Part shown: positions 18,021-30,883 of the stretch, piece after piece
Layout of the letters: every line of letters starts with the position of its first letter
How positions within the stretch are numbered: position 1 is the first letter of the stretch
Assembly: GCA_017305195.1 (NCBI GenBank)
Contig: JAFKMU010000058.1
Span: 1-64,000 of the forward strand
DNA from: Verrucomicrobiota bacterium
GTDB lineage: Bacteria > Verrucomicrobiota > Verrucomicrobiia > Chthoniobacterales > Terrimicrobiaceae
DNA length: 64,000 bases
Direction of reading: 5' to 3'
Notes under the pieces: model-generated
Databases searched by the model: none
Seen by the model: only the letters and a program-made list of their open reading frames with translations
What the model was told of the DNA's origin: nothing
Position numbers and translations under genes: made by a program

Positions 18021-18061
18021 GAAAAAAAGGACCCCGCTATCTGCTTTCGCAAATAGCGGGG
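18021..18061 (-). terminator. Proximal rRNA operon terminator
   Basis: On the minus strand CCCCGCTAT-TTGC-gaaa-GCAG-ATAGCGGGG is a long stem with one mismatch and a GAAA tetraloop, followed by TCCTTTTTTT. It starts a few bases beyond the 3' end of the 5S gene. Confidence 0.88.
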
Positions 18062-18066
18062 TTAAC

Positions 18067-18181
18067 TCTGGCAACGACCTACTCTCGCGCAAGCTATACA
18101 AGCACTACCATCGGAGCTGTGACGTTTCACTTCCGTGTTCGAGATGGGAACGGGTGGGACCATCACGCCAAGATCACCAGA
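18067..18181 (-). rRNA. rrf: 5S ribosomal RNA
   Basis: The minus strand contains CGATGGTAGTGC, the GAACACGGAAGTGAAACG loop region and the terminal stem TCTGG...CCAGA, all typical of 5S rRNA. Length about 115 bases. Ends are estimated from helix I, so they may be off by a few bases. It is the last gene of the rRNA operon. Confidence 0.93.
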
Positions 18182-18259
18182 CTTCGGGAGCGTGATCCCG
18201 GGTGTCTGACGACCTTAAAAACGTTACCTGATTTTAAGAAGAGAACAAGTTTTGCTCTC

Positions 18260-18275
18260 TGACATCCGCATACAG
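18260..18275 (-). other. 3' strand of the 23S processing stem
   Basis: TGACATCCGCATACAG here is fully complementary in the transcript to the 16 bases at 21265-21280 on the far side of the 23S gene. Such flanking stems are the usual RNase III sites that release pre-23S RNA. Confidence 0.7.
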
Positions 18276-18331
18276 TAGACAAACAACCGCAGACTCCAAC
18301 TATCTGAGACTGCATGATAGTAATTAAAGGA

Positions 18332-21150
<2,819 letters not shown>

Positions 21151-21264
21151 TTTAATTTCTGGAAATCCTTCTAATTAAGCAATGCAACCACCGTACTGAT
21201 CGATAAATCAGGCGGCGATTGCGCAGACTCAGCATTTATTATGTTGAAGTTGCATTTATTTGCC

Positions 21265-21280
21265 CTGTATGCGGATGTCA
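21265..21280 (-). other. 5' strand of the 23S processing stem
   Basis: CTGTATGCGGATGTCA on the plus strand is the exact reverse complement of 18260-18275. In the transcript the two segments would pair across the 23S gene. Confidence 0.7.
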
Positions 21281-21381
21281 AAGAGCTTGTCGAGGGACTG
21301 GCCCTCAACGGCTTTGAAGCCTGTTCGGTCTGAACGGCGACAAAATTCAAAACGCTTCGTTAAATATCAGCGAGGTAATGG

Positions 21382-21455
21382 TGGGCCTGATAGGACTCGA
21401 ACCTATGACCCTGCGCTTATCAAGCGCATGCTCTAACCAACTGAGCTACAGGCCC
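21382..21455 (-). tRNA. tRNA-Ile (anticodon GAT)
   Basis: The minus strand gives GGGCCTGTAGCTCAGTTGG, an anticodon loop CTTGATAAG and the T loop GGTTCGAGTCC, closing with GGCCCA. The 74-base cloverleaf is complete and has no encoded CCA. Position between 16S and 23S is standard for bacteria. Confidence 0.97.
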
Positions 21456-21470
21456 ATTTTTCTAAACTGG

Positions 21471-21543
21471 TGGAGGCAAGGGGATTCGAACCCCTGACAT
21501 CCAGCTTGCAAAGCTGGCGCTCTACCAACTGAGCTATGCCCCC
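21471..21543 (-). tRNA. tRNA-Ala (anticodon TGC)
   Basis: The minus strand gives GGGGGCATAGCTCAGTTGG, an anticodon loop TTTGCAA and the T loop GGTTCGAATCC, closing with TGCCTCCA. The 73-base cloverleaf is complete, with one G-T pair in the acceptor stem. It lies 15 bases from tRNA-Ile and is transcribed before it. Confidence 0.97.
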
Positions 21544-21771
21544 GGGAAAGCTTTCGCCTGCCGCGGAGCCAGCGCTATACGGCCGCAAGCTTCCAGGGCT
21601 AGTGCCAGGTGGTTTTATCTACTTTCAACAAATGCTGGATAGTGCGTTCTTCGAAGTTTCGACCTGCAGAGCTTTCGGTCCACAGGATTTGTCCCCTTTT
21701 AATGCGATTCATACTGACATCGCGGGGTCAGACTCGCCGTGTCCTGGCACGAGGCCAGGGGGTAGGCATTA

Positions 21772-23307
<1,536 letters not shown>

Positions 23308-23580
23308 AGTTTCTCCCACTGCTAAGGTGGGAAAGTTCCGACATTCATTACTCCGATCACCTGTGAGACAGGTAATCAGGAATGGGTCGTCAAATTAAAA
23401 TTACAAAACTGACGAAAGAACGCACTATCCAACACTTGTTGAATGTGTGTTTTGCTGATAAAAAACGTTCTGAATTTTGCCTTAAACCGGCAAACCAGAA
23501 TCAGACTATCAATGAGCGACGCTCGGTGAACTTAGTTAGTTCCGAGACTTGTTTTCCGTTTCAACCTTTGGTCGAGCGGG
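23308..23580 (-). other. rRNA operon leader
   Basis: Transcribed spacer between the proximal promoter and 16S. It contains a short hairpin (CCCAC...GTGGG near 23315-23331) and otherwise AT-rich sequence with no credible open frame. Antitermination boxes may lie here, but I could not identify one with confidence. Confidence 0.5.
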
Positions 23581-23586
23581 GCTGTC

Positions 23587-23614
23587 AGAATATCTCATTC
23601 GCTTTCAGAGTCAA
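23587..23614 (-). promoter_or_regulatory. rRNA promoter P3 (proximal)
   Basis: The minus strand reads TTGACT at 23614-23609, a 16-base spacer, then TATTCT at 23592-23587, followed by a GC-rich discriminator (GACAGCCCCGC). An A/T tract resembling an UP element lies at 23615-23650. This is a strong housekeeping-type promoter placed for 16S. Confidence 0.8.
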
Positions 23615-23774
23615 CTGTTTTTGAAAAGTTTTTTAAGTTTTTCAAAAACCGCTGTCGGTATTTAAACCGAACTCTTAGGCGGTCAGCTTTGGTCCGGAGA
23701 CCTCGGCTGGCAGCCTCTTTCGAGGCCGCTGAGAACATCCAACCCGTTTCAACCTTTGGTCGAGCGGGATTGTC

Positions 23775-23802
23775 AGAATATCTCATTCGCTTCTGGAGTC
23801 AA
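23775..23802 (-). promoter_or_regulatory. rRNA promoter P2 (middle)
   Basis: TTGACT at 23802-23797, a 16-base spacer and TATTCT at 23780-23775 on the minus strand, with the A/T-rich upstream element at 23803-23838. It is the duplicate of P3, exactly 188 bases upstream. Confidence 0.8.
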
Positions 23803-23960
23803 CCGTTTTTTGAAAGTTTTTTAAGTTTTTCAAAAACCGCTGTCGGTATTTAAACCGAACTCCTTGGCGGTCAGCTTTGGTCCGGAGACCTCGGCTGGCA
23901 GCCCCTTTCGGAGCCGCTGAGAGCTTCTGCCCTACCGGACTTTCGTGCGGCGGGATGGAC

Positions 23961-23988
23961 AACCTAGTAAAACTGCGCGAAAGGTCAA
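23961..23988 (-). promoter_or_regulatory. Candidate rRNA promoter P1 (distal)
   Basis: The minus strand has TTGACC at 23988-23983, a 16-base spacer and TAGGTT at 23966-23961, then GTCCATCCCGCC. An A/T-rich dyad (TTTTGGAAAAAAATTCCAAAA) lies just upstream. Spacing to P2 is 186 bases, close to the 188-base repeat, so it may be a diverged third copy. Confidence 0.6.
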
Positions 23989-24071
23989 CACCCTTTTGGA
24001 AAAAAATTCCAAAAAGTCGCGCCCTCCTCCCTACTTGTATTGACGGCTCCTCCCGCGGACCCGCATAAACA

Positions 24072-24098
24072 AAAGGGCCGCACGGTTTGTGCGGCCCT
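24072..24098 (-). terminator. gnd terminator
   Basis: On the minus strand AAGGGCCGCAC-aaacc-GTGCGGCCCTT is followed by TTGTTT. It lies about 50 bases beyond the gnd stop. Two smaller hairpins lie between them. Confidence 0.82.
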
Positions 24099-24146
24099 TA
24101 AAGATTTCCTGAAAAAACTTTTCAGGAGGCGGCGTTTTCCGCCTTT

Positions 24147-25574
24147 TTACTGCTTATCGGCGAACCACTCCGTATGGAAAAACTCCCCGGCAGGCTTGTC
24201 GACACGCTCGTAGGTGTGTGCGCCAAAGTAATCGCGCTGCGCCTGGAGCAGGTTGGCAGGCAGACGGGCCGATCGATAGCTGTCGTAGTAGCTGAGCGCG
24301 GCGGAGAAGGCCGGAGCGGCCACACCGTAGCCGATGGCAGTCTGCACGGCGTAGCGCCAGTGGGCCTGCGTCTTCGCGATGATCTCGGTGAAGTACGAGT
24401 CGAGGATGAGGTTCTTCAGCGCGGGATTGCGGCGATAGGCCTCAGTGATGCGATTGAGGAACTGCGCCCGGATGATGCAGCCTCCGCGCCAGATGGAGGC
24501 GATGTCGCCAAAGTTCAGGTTCCAGTCGTACAGCTTGGCGGCGACGCCGAGTTGGACGAATCCCTGGGCGTAGCTGATGATTTTGCTCGCGTAGAGGGCG
24601 TCGCGCACGGCGTCGATGAGCTCCTGGCGATCGCCCGTGAAGGGCTTCACCTCAGGGGCGGGGAGGGTGGCCGAGGCCTCGACGCGCTCGTCCTTGAGCG
24701 AACTGAGAATGCGAGCCTCCACAGCGCTGCTGATGACGGAAAGCGGCACGCCGAGTTCCACCGCGTGCCCAACGGTCCACTTGCCCGTGCCCTTCTGGCC
24801 GGCCTTGTCGAGGATGACGTCGACGAGCGGCTTGCCCGTCTCGGGATCGACCTTGGTAAAGATGTGCTCGGTGATCTCGATGAGGAAGGAATTCAGCACG
24901 CCGCCGTTCCATTCCTTGAAGATGGCGTGAAATTCCTGCGCGCTGAGGTTCAGCGCCGTCTTGAGAATGGCATAGGCCTCGCAGATGAGCTGCATGTCGC
25001 CGTACTCGATGCCATTGTGCACCATCTTCACGTAGTGACCGGCGCCATCGGGTCCCATGTGGCGGCAGCAGGCTTCGCCCTCGGCGACAGCCGCGATCTT
25101 GGTGTAAATGGGAGCGATCGCCTCCCAGCCTTCCTTCGATCCGCCAGGCATGATGGACGGGCCCTTGAGCGCGCCCTCTTCACCGCCGCTCACGCCGACT
25201 CCGAAGAAATGAATGCCCTTTTCCTTGAGGTACTTTTCGCGGCGCTGGGTGTCGGTCCAGAGAGAATTGCCGCCGTCGATGATGATATCGCCCGGCTCGA
25301 GGAGCGGGATGAGCTGCTCGATCACGGCGTCCACCGGGGCACCGGCCTTCACCATGATCTGGGCTTTGCGCGGACGAGCCAGCGAGGAGACGAATTCCTC
25401 AAGCGTGCGGGTCGGGACGATGTTCTTCCCCTTCGCTCGGCCAGCGGCGAATTTTTCCGTGACCGCCGTCGTCCGATTATAGACGCTGACGCGAAAGCCC
25501 TTGCTTTCCATGTTGAGAACGAGATTCTCGCCCATGACGGCGAGTCCGATTAACCCGATATCGCTTTGACTCAT
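24147..25574 (-). CDS. gnd: 6-phosphogluconate dehydrogenase, decarboxylating
   Basis: Oxidises 6-phosphogluconate to ribulose 5-phosphate and CO2 in the pentose phosphate pathway, usually with NADP. The 475-residue length is the long, dimeric type. The N-terminal Rossmann motif is [16 protein letters not shown] (GLAVMG), the substrate loop is [19 protein letters not shown], the catalytic block is [15 protein letters not shown], and the C-terminal [10 protein letters not shown] is typical. It is divergent from pgsA. Confidence 0.97.
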   Translation of the reverse strand: MSQSDIGLIGLAVMGENLVLNMESKGFRVSVYNRTTAVTEKFAAGRAKGKNIVPTRTLEEFVSSLARPRKAQIMVKAGAPVDAVIEQLIPLLEPGDIIIDGGNSLWTDTQRREKYLKEKGIHFFGVGVSGGEEGALKGPSIMPGGSKEGWEAIAPIYTKIAAVAEGEACCRHMGPDGAGHYVKMVHNGIEYGDMQLICEAYAILKTALNLSAQEFHAIFKEWNGGVLNSFLIEITEHIFTKVDPETGKPLVDVILDKAGQKGTGKWTVGHAVELGVPLSVISSAVEARILSSLKDERVEASATLPAPEVKPFTGDRQELIDAVRDALYASKIISYAQGFVQLGVAAKLYDWNLNFGDIASIWRGGCIIRAQFLNRITEAYRRNPALKNLILDSYFTEIIAKTQAHWRYAVQTAIGYGVAAPAFSAALSYYDSYRSARLPANLLQAQRDYFGAHTYERVDKPAGEFFHTEWFADKQ

Positions 25575-25589
25575 GAATTAAAAAGTGAG

Positions 25590-25620
25590 CCGCCCACGCT
25601 ACCTCACGCGTGTTGGGCGG
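25590..25620. promoter_or_regulatory. Inverted repeat between gnd and pgsA
   Basis: CCGCCCA at 25590-25596 and TGGGCGG at 25614-25620 flank the middle of the 64-base divergent intergenic region, and inner ACGC/GCGT bases extend the pairing with a bulge. It could be an operator or a leader hairpin for pgsA. Confidence 0.35.
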
Positions 25621-25638
25621 TCTAGGCAATCTTTCCCG

Positions 25639-26208
25639 ATGAATCTGCCCAATCTCCTCACCATTTTCCGACTGATCCTCGCGGGATTTTTTGTCCTCGC
25701 GTTGTCGACGAGCTGGCCGTGTTCACACACTGTCGCGCTTGCCCTTTTCCTGATCGCGACGGCCACGGACTACCTGGATGGCGTCATCGCTCGCAAGTAC
25801 AACCTCATCACGGACTTCGGGAAACTCATGGACCCCCTGGCGGACAAGATCCTCACCGCCTCGGCCTTCATCTGCCTCATCACCTTTGGCTACATCCCGG
25901 CCTGGGCTGTCATCATCATCATCAGCCGCGAATTTCTCATCACCGGCCTGCGCCTGCTGGCCAGCTCGAAGGGGATCATCCTCCCCGCCGAGAAGCTGGG
26001 CAAGCACAAGACCGCCTGGCAGATGATCACGATCATTTACTTCCTGCTCCTCCTCGCCAGCGTGGAGTGGAGCATCAAAATCCCGCTCCTGACCGCCCCG
26101 ACCGCCCAGATCGTCGGCGACCTGCTCATCGCGATCACCGTGGCGCTGACCGTCTACTCCGGCGCTGCGTATTTCTGGAAAAACCGTCGGCTGATCGCGG
26201 CGAGTTAG
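25639..26208 (+). CDS. pgsA: CDP-diacylglycerol--glycerol-3-phosphate 3-phosphatidyltransferase
   Basis: Makes phosphatidylglycerol phosphate from CDP-diacylglycerol and glycerol 3-phosphate in the inner membrane. The CDP-alcohol phosphotransferase signature is intact: DYLDGVIARKYNLITDFGKL continuing to MDPLADK. The N-terminal NLPNLLTIFRLILA is typical of PgsA. I use the ATG at 25639, because the earlier in-frame start at 25585 adds a charged stretch foreign to the family. Length is then 189 residues with about five hydrophobic segments. Confidence 0.92.
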   Translation: MNLPNLLTIFRLILAGFFVLALSTSWPCSHTVALALFLIATATDYLDGVIARKYNLITDFGKLMDPLADKILTASAFICLITFGYIPAWAVIIIISREFLITGLRLLASSKGIILPAEKLGKHKTAWQMITIIYFLLLLASVEWSIKIPLLTAPTAQIVGDLLIAITVALTVYSGAAYFWKNRRLIAAS

Positions 26209-26407
26209 GGACAAAGGCAATACTTTACTTCCTGAACCTCTTGCTCTTGAGGGGAAACGGCGAGCCGACCTCCCAGCAGGGGGGCTTTCGGCCCAATATT
26301 CTTGGTGCCGGTTGAATTCCCCGGCGGATTTTCGTGAGTTCACCCGGAGGAAGTCCCATTTCCCGAGCTTGCGCCTGCGGGGGAAGGCACTATTTTAGCG
26401 CAATTCC

Positions 26408-27154
26408 ATGAAAACCGCTGTTGCGACGTTGGCGTCGTTTGCCGTAGTCGGCTCTGTGCTGGCCCAGGATGCTACCTTGACCCCCGGGGGACCGGGTCCC
26501 AAGTCGGCGACGCTTTGGCAGATGGCTGTCTCGGGCGGGCCGATGATGATTCCGCTGGGCATCCTGTCGATCATCACGGTGATGCTGATCATCGTATTCT
26601 TCTTTTCCGCCCGGCGGGGGGCGATGGTGTCGGGCCGGTTCATGCAAACGGCGGACGCCCTCATCCGCAAGCGGGATTACCTCGGCCTGCTGGCGATTTC
26701 CAACCGGCACAACGATGGCGTGGCCCGCGTGATGCGCCGGACGATGGACTTTCTGACGAAAAACCCGAAGGCGACCCTCGAGGAGGCGCGCGAAATCGCG
26801 ATGACCGAGGGCACCCGGCAGGCCAGCGCCCTGAATCAACAGGTGGCCCTGCTCGCCGACATCGGCACGATCGCTCCCATGCTGGGGCTGCTCGGCACGG
26901 TGATCGGCATCGTGCAGTCCTTCGGCGTGATCGCGATCGACGCGGCGGCGCAGCGGCCGACGATGCTGGCGCATGGCATCGGCGAGGCGCTCATCGCCAC
27001 GGCCACAGGCCTGCTGGTGGGCATCCCGGCGATGGCGGCGTATGCATTTTACCGCGGGCGGGTGCAGGGGGCGATCTCCGAGCTGGAGGGCGCTACGACG
27101 CACCTGATGGCGCTGATGAGCGCGAGCGGTTACAAGGGCTCTGACCGGCTGTGA
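26408..27154 (+). CDS. MotA/TolQ/ExbB proton channel protein with signal peptide
   Basis: Inner-membrane proton channel subunit of 248 residues. It starts with a cleavable-looking signal peptide (MKTAVATLASFAVVGSVLAQD), then has a long helix near residues 45-67. The paired C-terminal helices of the family follow (LLADIGTIAPMLGLLGTVIGIVQSF, then GIGEALIATATGLLVGIPAM). Such proteins use proton flow to drive envelope processes such as TonB-dependent uptake or outer-membrane constriction. The GTGA overlap with the ExbD gene indicates coupled translation. Confidence 0.92.
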   Translation: MKTAVATLASFAVVGSVLAQDATLTPGGPGPKSATLWQMAVSGGPMMIPLGILSIITVMLIIVFFFSARRGAMVSGRFMQTADALIRKRDYLGLLAISNRHNDGVARVMRRTMDFLTKNPKATLEEAREIAMTEGTRQASALNQQVALLADIGTIAPMLGLLGTVIGIVQSFGVIAIDAAAQRPTMLAHGIGEALIATATGLLVGIPAMAAYAFYRGRVQGAISELEGATTHLMALMSASGYKGSDRL

Positions 27155-27564
27155 ACTTTCGCTCCCATACCGCGCCCGAGCGCGTGGTGTTTCAGATTGC
27201 CCCGTTTGTGGACATTCTGCTGTTTCTCCTCGTGTTCTTCATTCTCACGTGGAATTTCGCCCGCAACGAGGCTGAGCTGGACGTGAAGGTGCCGGCGGCC
27301 CGCGAGGGCAAGGAAAACCGCCGCCCGGTCGGCGAGGTGATTCTCAACGTCAGGCGCGACGGTTCGATCGTGATGAACCGCCGCTCGATGACGCCCGCGG
27401 AGCTGCAGGAGACCCTGGCCCGCATCGCTCAGCTGTACCCGGATCAGGCCGTCGTCCTGCGGGGTGACCAGAATGTGGACTACAAGTATGTGGTCGACGT
27501 GCTGGACATCTGCCGTGCGGCCAACATCTGGAACGTGGCTTTTGCCACGAGCAAGCCGGATTGA
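27151..27564 (+). CDS. ExbD/TolR biopolymer transport protein
   Basis: Partner of the proton channel, 137 residues, with a GTG start overlapping the ExbB stop. One N-terminal membrane helix (IAPFVDILLFLLVFFILTW) carries the conserved channel Asp. The periplasmic domain (VILNVRRDGSIVMN, then VVLRGDQNVDYKYVVDVLDICRAANI) is standard ExbD. Whether the complex is Tol-like or Exb-like is unclear, as no TonB or TolB is adjacent. Confidence 0.92.
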   Translation: MNFRSHTAPERVVFQIAPFVDILLFLLVFFILTWNFARNEAELDVKVPAAREGKENRRPVGEVILNVRRDGSIVMNRRSMTPAELQETLARIAQLYPDQAVVLRGDQNVDYKYVVDVLDICRAANIWNVAFATSKPD

Positions 27565-30344
27565 TGAAAGGCTCGCTCATCCTCTCGCTGCTCGGCAGCG
27601 CGGCGTGCGTTTGCACGTTGATGGCGCAGGAGCCCGAGGTGCGCCGCGCGATTCCCGTGATCCGCGGCGAGCAGGGATCGGATTTCGATTACCAGAATCC
27701 CTCGTGGATGAGCCATGTCTCGCCAACCCCGGCACAGACTCCAACGCCCACGCCCATCCCGGCACCCACGGTGGACCCGAGGAAATTCGCCCCCGAGCCG
27801 GGCTTTACCCCCTTCCGCCCCTCGGGCCGGGTCACCGTGAGCCCTACGCCGGAAAGCGAGTGGCAGCGAGTCCCCGCCGAGGTCCCCGCCGCGACGTCCG
27901 TGCGCGTGGCGACACCGATCCCCATCGAGCGCCCGACGCGGGCCGCCACCCCGGTGCCCATAGCCACGCCGATCCCGATCCGCCGCGCGGAGCCCGTGCA
28001 GCGCATGGAGCCGATCCCGACCGCGACGCCGGCGGCGATACCCGCCGCCACACCGGCCGCCGCCGTGGCGGTGCCGACGCCGGATGAGGATGGAATCATC
28101 CGCCTCTCTCCCACCGCACCCGCCGCCGATACGACTGCGGACGACCTGAACCGCGCCAACGCCGTCTACGCCCGCAAGATGTACGACTACGCGGTGGCGG
28201 AGTACGAAAAGTTTCTCATCGCCCACCCGACGGCGGTGCAGCGCGATCAGGCGCTCTTTCGCCTCGGTGAAAGCCACCGGCTGCTCGGCAATGACGATTC
28301 CGCCCGCGATGCCTACCAGCGGCTGGTGACGCAGTTCCAGACCGGCGAGTTCGTCGGCGCGGGAGCGTTCCGGCTCGGCGAGTATCTTTTCGGCGACCGC
28401 ATGTACGAGCAGGCGCTCAAGCAGTTCCAGACCGCCTCCGAGCAGGCGACGAGCCCGGAGGTCAAGCTCTCGGCCAAGTATCAGCAGGCGCGCTGCCTGG
28501 AGAAGCTCAAGCGCACCGACGACGCCGTGCGCATGTACCAGGAGGTGGCCGACGTGACGAAGGACAATCCCTACCGCGACTACGCCCGTCTTTCCCTCGC
28601 CGAGGTCAATGCCAATGCCGGGAAGAAAAAGGAGGCGCTGGAGGCTTTTGCCAAGCTCGCCGCAGACCCGGGTCCCTCCGCCATGCGCGCCGAGGCTGCG
28701 GTGAAAGCCGCCGCTCTAGCCGCCGAGATGGGCGACCAGAAGCGCGCCGCCTCGCTCTTCGACGCAGCCCTCGCGTTGCCCGACCTGGGCGACTGGAAGG
28801 CCATCGCCGTGCTCGGCGCGATGCGCACGTTTTACACGACGGGGAACTACCAGAAGGTGACCGCGCTGAAGGACAAGTACCTCGACAGCCTGCCCGAGGA
28901 CACCCGGGCCGAGGCGCTGCTGCTGGCGGCGAATTCCTACCGGCAGCTCGGCAACGCCCAGTCCGCGCAGACCGTGTACAATCAACTCATCACGCAATAC
29001 CCCGAGGCCGCACAGGCGCAGGACGCGAGATTCCAGAAGCTCGTGAGCATGTACCAGCTCGAGGACCCGACCCTGCTTGCGGAGGTCGACAGCTTCCTCC
29101 AAGTGAGCAAGGACCCGAAGCAGCGGGCCCAGGCGCAACTCCTGAAAGCCGAGGCGCTCTTCAAGAAACAGGATTACGCCGCCGCCGCCCCGCTCTACAA
29201 TCAGGTGCTCGCCGCCAACATCGACGCCGACATCAAGGGCAAGGCGATGATGAAACTGGGCTGGTGCCTCGGCAAGACCGGCCAGTTCGCCCCCGCCGAG
29301 CAGATCTATACCGCGTACCTCCAGCAGTTTCCCAAGGGTTCATCCGCGCTCAACGCAGTCATCCAGCGCGGCCTCGCGCGGCAGGAGCTGAAGGATTACG
29401 ACGGCGCGCTGAAGGACTTCAACTCGATCATCGACAACAACAAGGACGCCAAGGAACGCGAGCTCGCGCTCCAGCAAAAGGCCCTCATCCAGGGCCAGCA
29501 GCAGGATTACAAGGCCATGGCGGCGACCTTCAAACAGCTCCTCGCCGAGTACCCGAAAACCTCCGCCGCCGGGCAGGCGAACTTCTGGATCGGCTGGGCT
29601 GCGTATGAAAACAAGGACTACGCCGGAGCCATCCCGAGCCTGGAGGCCGCGCGCAAGCTCGATCCGCAATACGCCGACCGCGCCACGCTGCGCATCATTC
29701 TCGCCTACTACTACCAGCAGAATACCGACGCGCTGAAACAGGCGCTGAAGGACAATCCCAAGGTGCAGGTGCCTGCCGAGATCAACCGCTGGCTGGGCCG
29801 CAAGAGCTTCGAGGAGGGCGACTACGCCACGGCGGAGCGCAACCTCCTGCCCGTCGTGACCGAGGGAAAGACGGCGGAACCCGACGCGCTCATCGAGCTG
29901 GCGGAGGCGCAGATTCGCCTCGGCAAGGCCAGCGCCGCGTCGCCGCATGTGGCGAATTACCTGAAGGTCGCGCGCGATCCCGCCAGCCGGGCGAGGGGAT
30001 TGATCGCCCAGGGCCGTATCGCGCTCGCCGCGAAGCAATACGACGAGGCCCAGCGCCTCGATGAGGAGGCCCTGCTCCTCCAGCCCGAGGGTTCCTACAA
30101 TGCCGACGCCCGCATGCTCTCCGGCGAGATTTCCCTGGGCAAGGGCGACTACGATGGCGCCGCCCGCGCCTTCCTGAGTCTGGCCGTGCTTTACAATGAT
30201 CCCGCCGTGACGCCCCGTGCGCTGGAACTCGCCGCCGAGGCCTATCGCAAGGCGGGCAACACCTTCGAGGCCGAGAAAGCCGCGAAGGAATTGCGCGAAC
30301 GCTTTCCTGATTTCAAAAAATCCTCCAGACTGACCAAGGAATGA
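27564..30344 (+). CDS. Large secreted TPR protein with Pro/Thr-rich linker
   Basis: Protein of about 926 residues starting at the ATG that overlaps the ExbD stop by one base. A signal peptide (SLILSLLGSAACVCTLMAQ) is followed by a low-complexity linker at about residues 50-185, rich in Thr, Pro, Ile and Ala with TPIPI-type repeats. The remaining 740 residues are tetratricopeptide repeats (for example FRLGESHRLLGNDDSARDAY and FWIGWAAYENKDYAGAI). It resembles YbgF/CpoB-like partners of Tol systems but is far longer. The linker could span the periplasm or peptidoglycan, with the TPR part binding protein partners. Confidence 0.82.
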   Translation: MKGSLILSLLGSAACVCTLMAQEPEVRRAIPVIRGEQGSDFDYQNPSWMSHVSPTPAQTPTPTPIPAPTVDPRKFAPEPGFTPFRPSGRVTVSPTPESEWQRVPAEVPAATSVRVATPIPIERPTRAATPVPIATPIPIRRAEPVQRMEPIPTATPAAIPAATPAAAVAVPTPDEDGIIRLSPTAPAADTTADDLNRANAVYARKMYDYAVAEYEKFLIAHPTAVQRDQALFRLGESHRLLGNDDSARDAYQRLVTQFQTGEFVGAGAFRLGEYLFGDRMYEQALKQFQTASEQATSPEVKLSAKYQQARCLEKLKRTDDAVRMYQEVADVTKDNPYRDYARLSLAEVNANAGKKKEALEAFAKLAADPGPSAMRAEAAVKAAALAAEMGDQKRAASLFDAALALPDLGDWKAIAVLGAMRTFYTTGNYQKVTALKDKYLDSLPEDTRAEALLLAANSYRQLGNAQSAQTVYNQLITQYPEAAQAQDARFQKLVSMYQLEDPTLLAEVDSFLQVSKDPKQRAQAQLLKAEALFKKQDYAAAAPLYNQVLAANIDADIKGKAMMKLGWCLGKTGQFAPAEQIYTAYLQQFPKGSSALNAVIQRGLARQELKDYDGALKDFNSIIDNNKDAKERELALQQKALIQGQQQDYKAMAATFKQLLAEYPKTSAAGQANFWIGWAAYENKDYAGAIPSLEAARKLDPQYADRATLRIILAYYYQQNTDALKQALKDNPKVQVPAEINRWLGRKSFEEGDYATAERNLLPVVTEGKTAEPDALIELAEAQIRLGKASAASPHVANYLKVARDPASRARGLIAQGRIALAAKQYDEAQRLDEEALLLQPEGSYNADARMLSGEISLGKGDYDGAARAFLSLAVLYNDPAVTPRALELAAEAYRKAGNTFEAEKAAKELRERFPDFKKSSRLTKE

Positions 30345-30883
30345 AAGCACGCATGCTCTTCCTGCTGATCGCCTGCACGGCGATGCTGCAGGCCGCCGAC
30401 CCGACGCCTGCGGGATCGACGGTTGAGTTGAAGGCGATCAAGGGCTCCATCCAGCTGCCAAGCGGCTGGTTCCTTCACGAGGAGGGCGAGGATGGCCTGA
30501 GCGTCTACCAGATCACCCGCGAGAAGGTGGAGTCGGAGAACGATCCCTTCACCGCCGGTCTCATCATCAGCGTCACGACCAAGGTGCCCGATCGCAACAG
30601 CATGAAGCCGAGCGAGTACGCGGCGGAGCTTCTTTCCTCGACACAAGACGAAGGCGGCGGCGAGCTGAAAAAGACGACAGAGGGCGATTTCATCGTTTAC
30701 CGCGCCGAGTACAAGATCGAGGCCGACTCCGGCAACGTCGAGGTGATCAACCTCGCCAAGGCCAACGACAAGACCGGCACGCTGTATTTCCTCACCTGGC
30801 AGGCTCCGCAGGCCGAGGAGGCGAAAATGGGCCCGCTCCGCGAGGAGATCTTCCAGTCGCTCAAGCTCGATCCGACGTACTGA
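30341..30883 (+). CDS. Small secreted protein of unknown function
   Basis: Protein of 180 residues with a signal peptide (MLFLLIACTAMLQAADP) and no family I recognise. The mature part is mixed alpha/beta in appearance, with LPSGWFLHEEGEDG and VEVINLAKANDKTGTLYFLTWQAP. Start overlaps the TPR gene stop by 4 bases, so it belongs to the ExbB-ExbD-TPR operon and probably works in the periplasm with it. It is followed at once by purU. Function unknown. Confidence 0.7.
   Translation: MKARMLFLLIACTAMLQAADPTPAGSTVELKAIKGSIQLPSGWFLHEEGEDGLSVYQITREKVESENDPFTAGLIISVTTKVPDRNSMKPSEYAAELLSSTQDEGGGELKKTTEGDFIVYRAEYKIEADSGNVEVINLAKANDKTGTLYFLTWQAPQAEEAKMGPLREEIFQSLKLDPTY

Larger units (their letters stand above)
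23557..23932 (-). repeat. Two tandem copies of a 188-base rRNA promoter unit
   Basis: The block starting CGTTTCAACCTTTGG at 23557 is repeated at 23745, and GCCGCTGAGA at 23725 is repeated at 23913, so the period is exactly 188. The two copies differ at scattered positions. Each carries a promoter with an AT-rich upstream element. Confidence 0.9.

Noticed and set aside
26209-26407. Possible riboswitch in the leader of the ExbB operon
   Set aside because: The 199-base leader has some pairing but I could not match it to any known riboswitch core.
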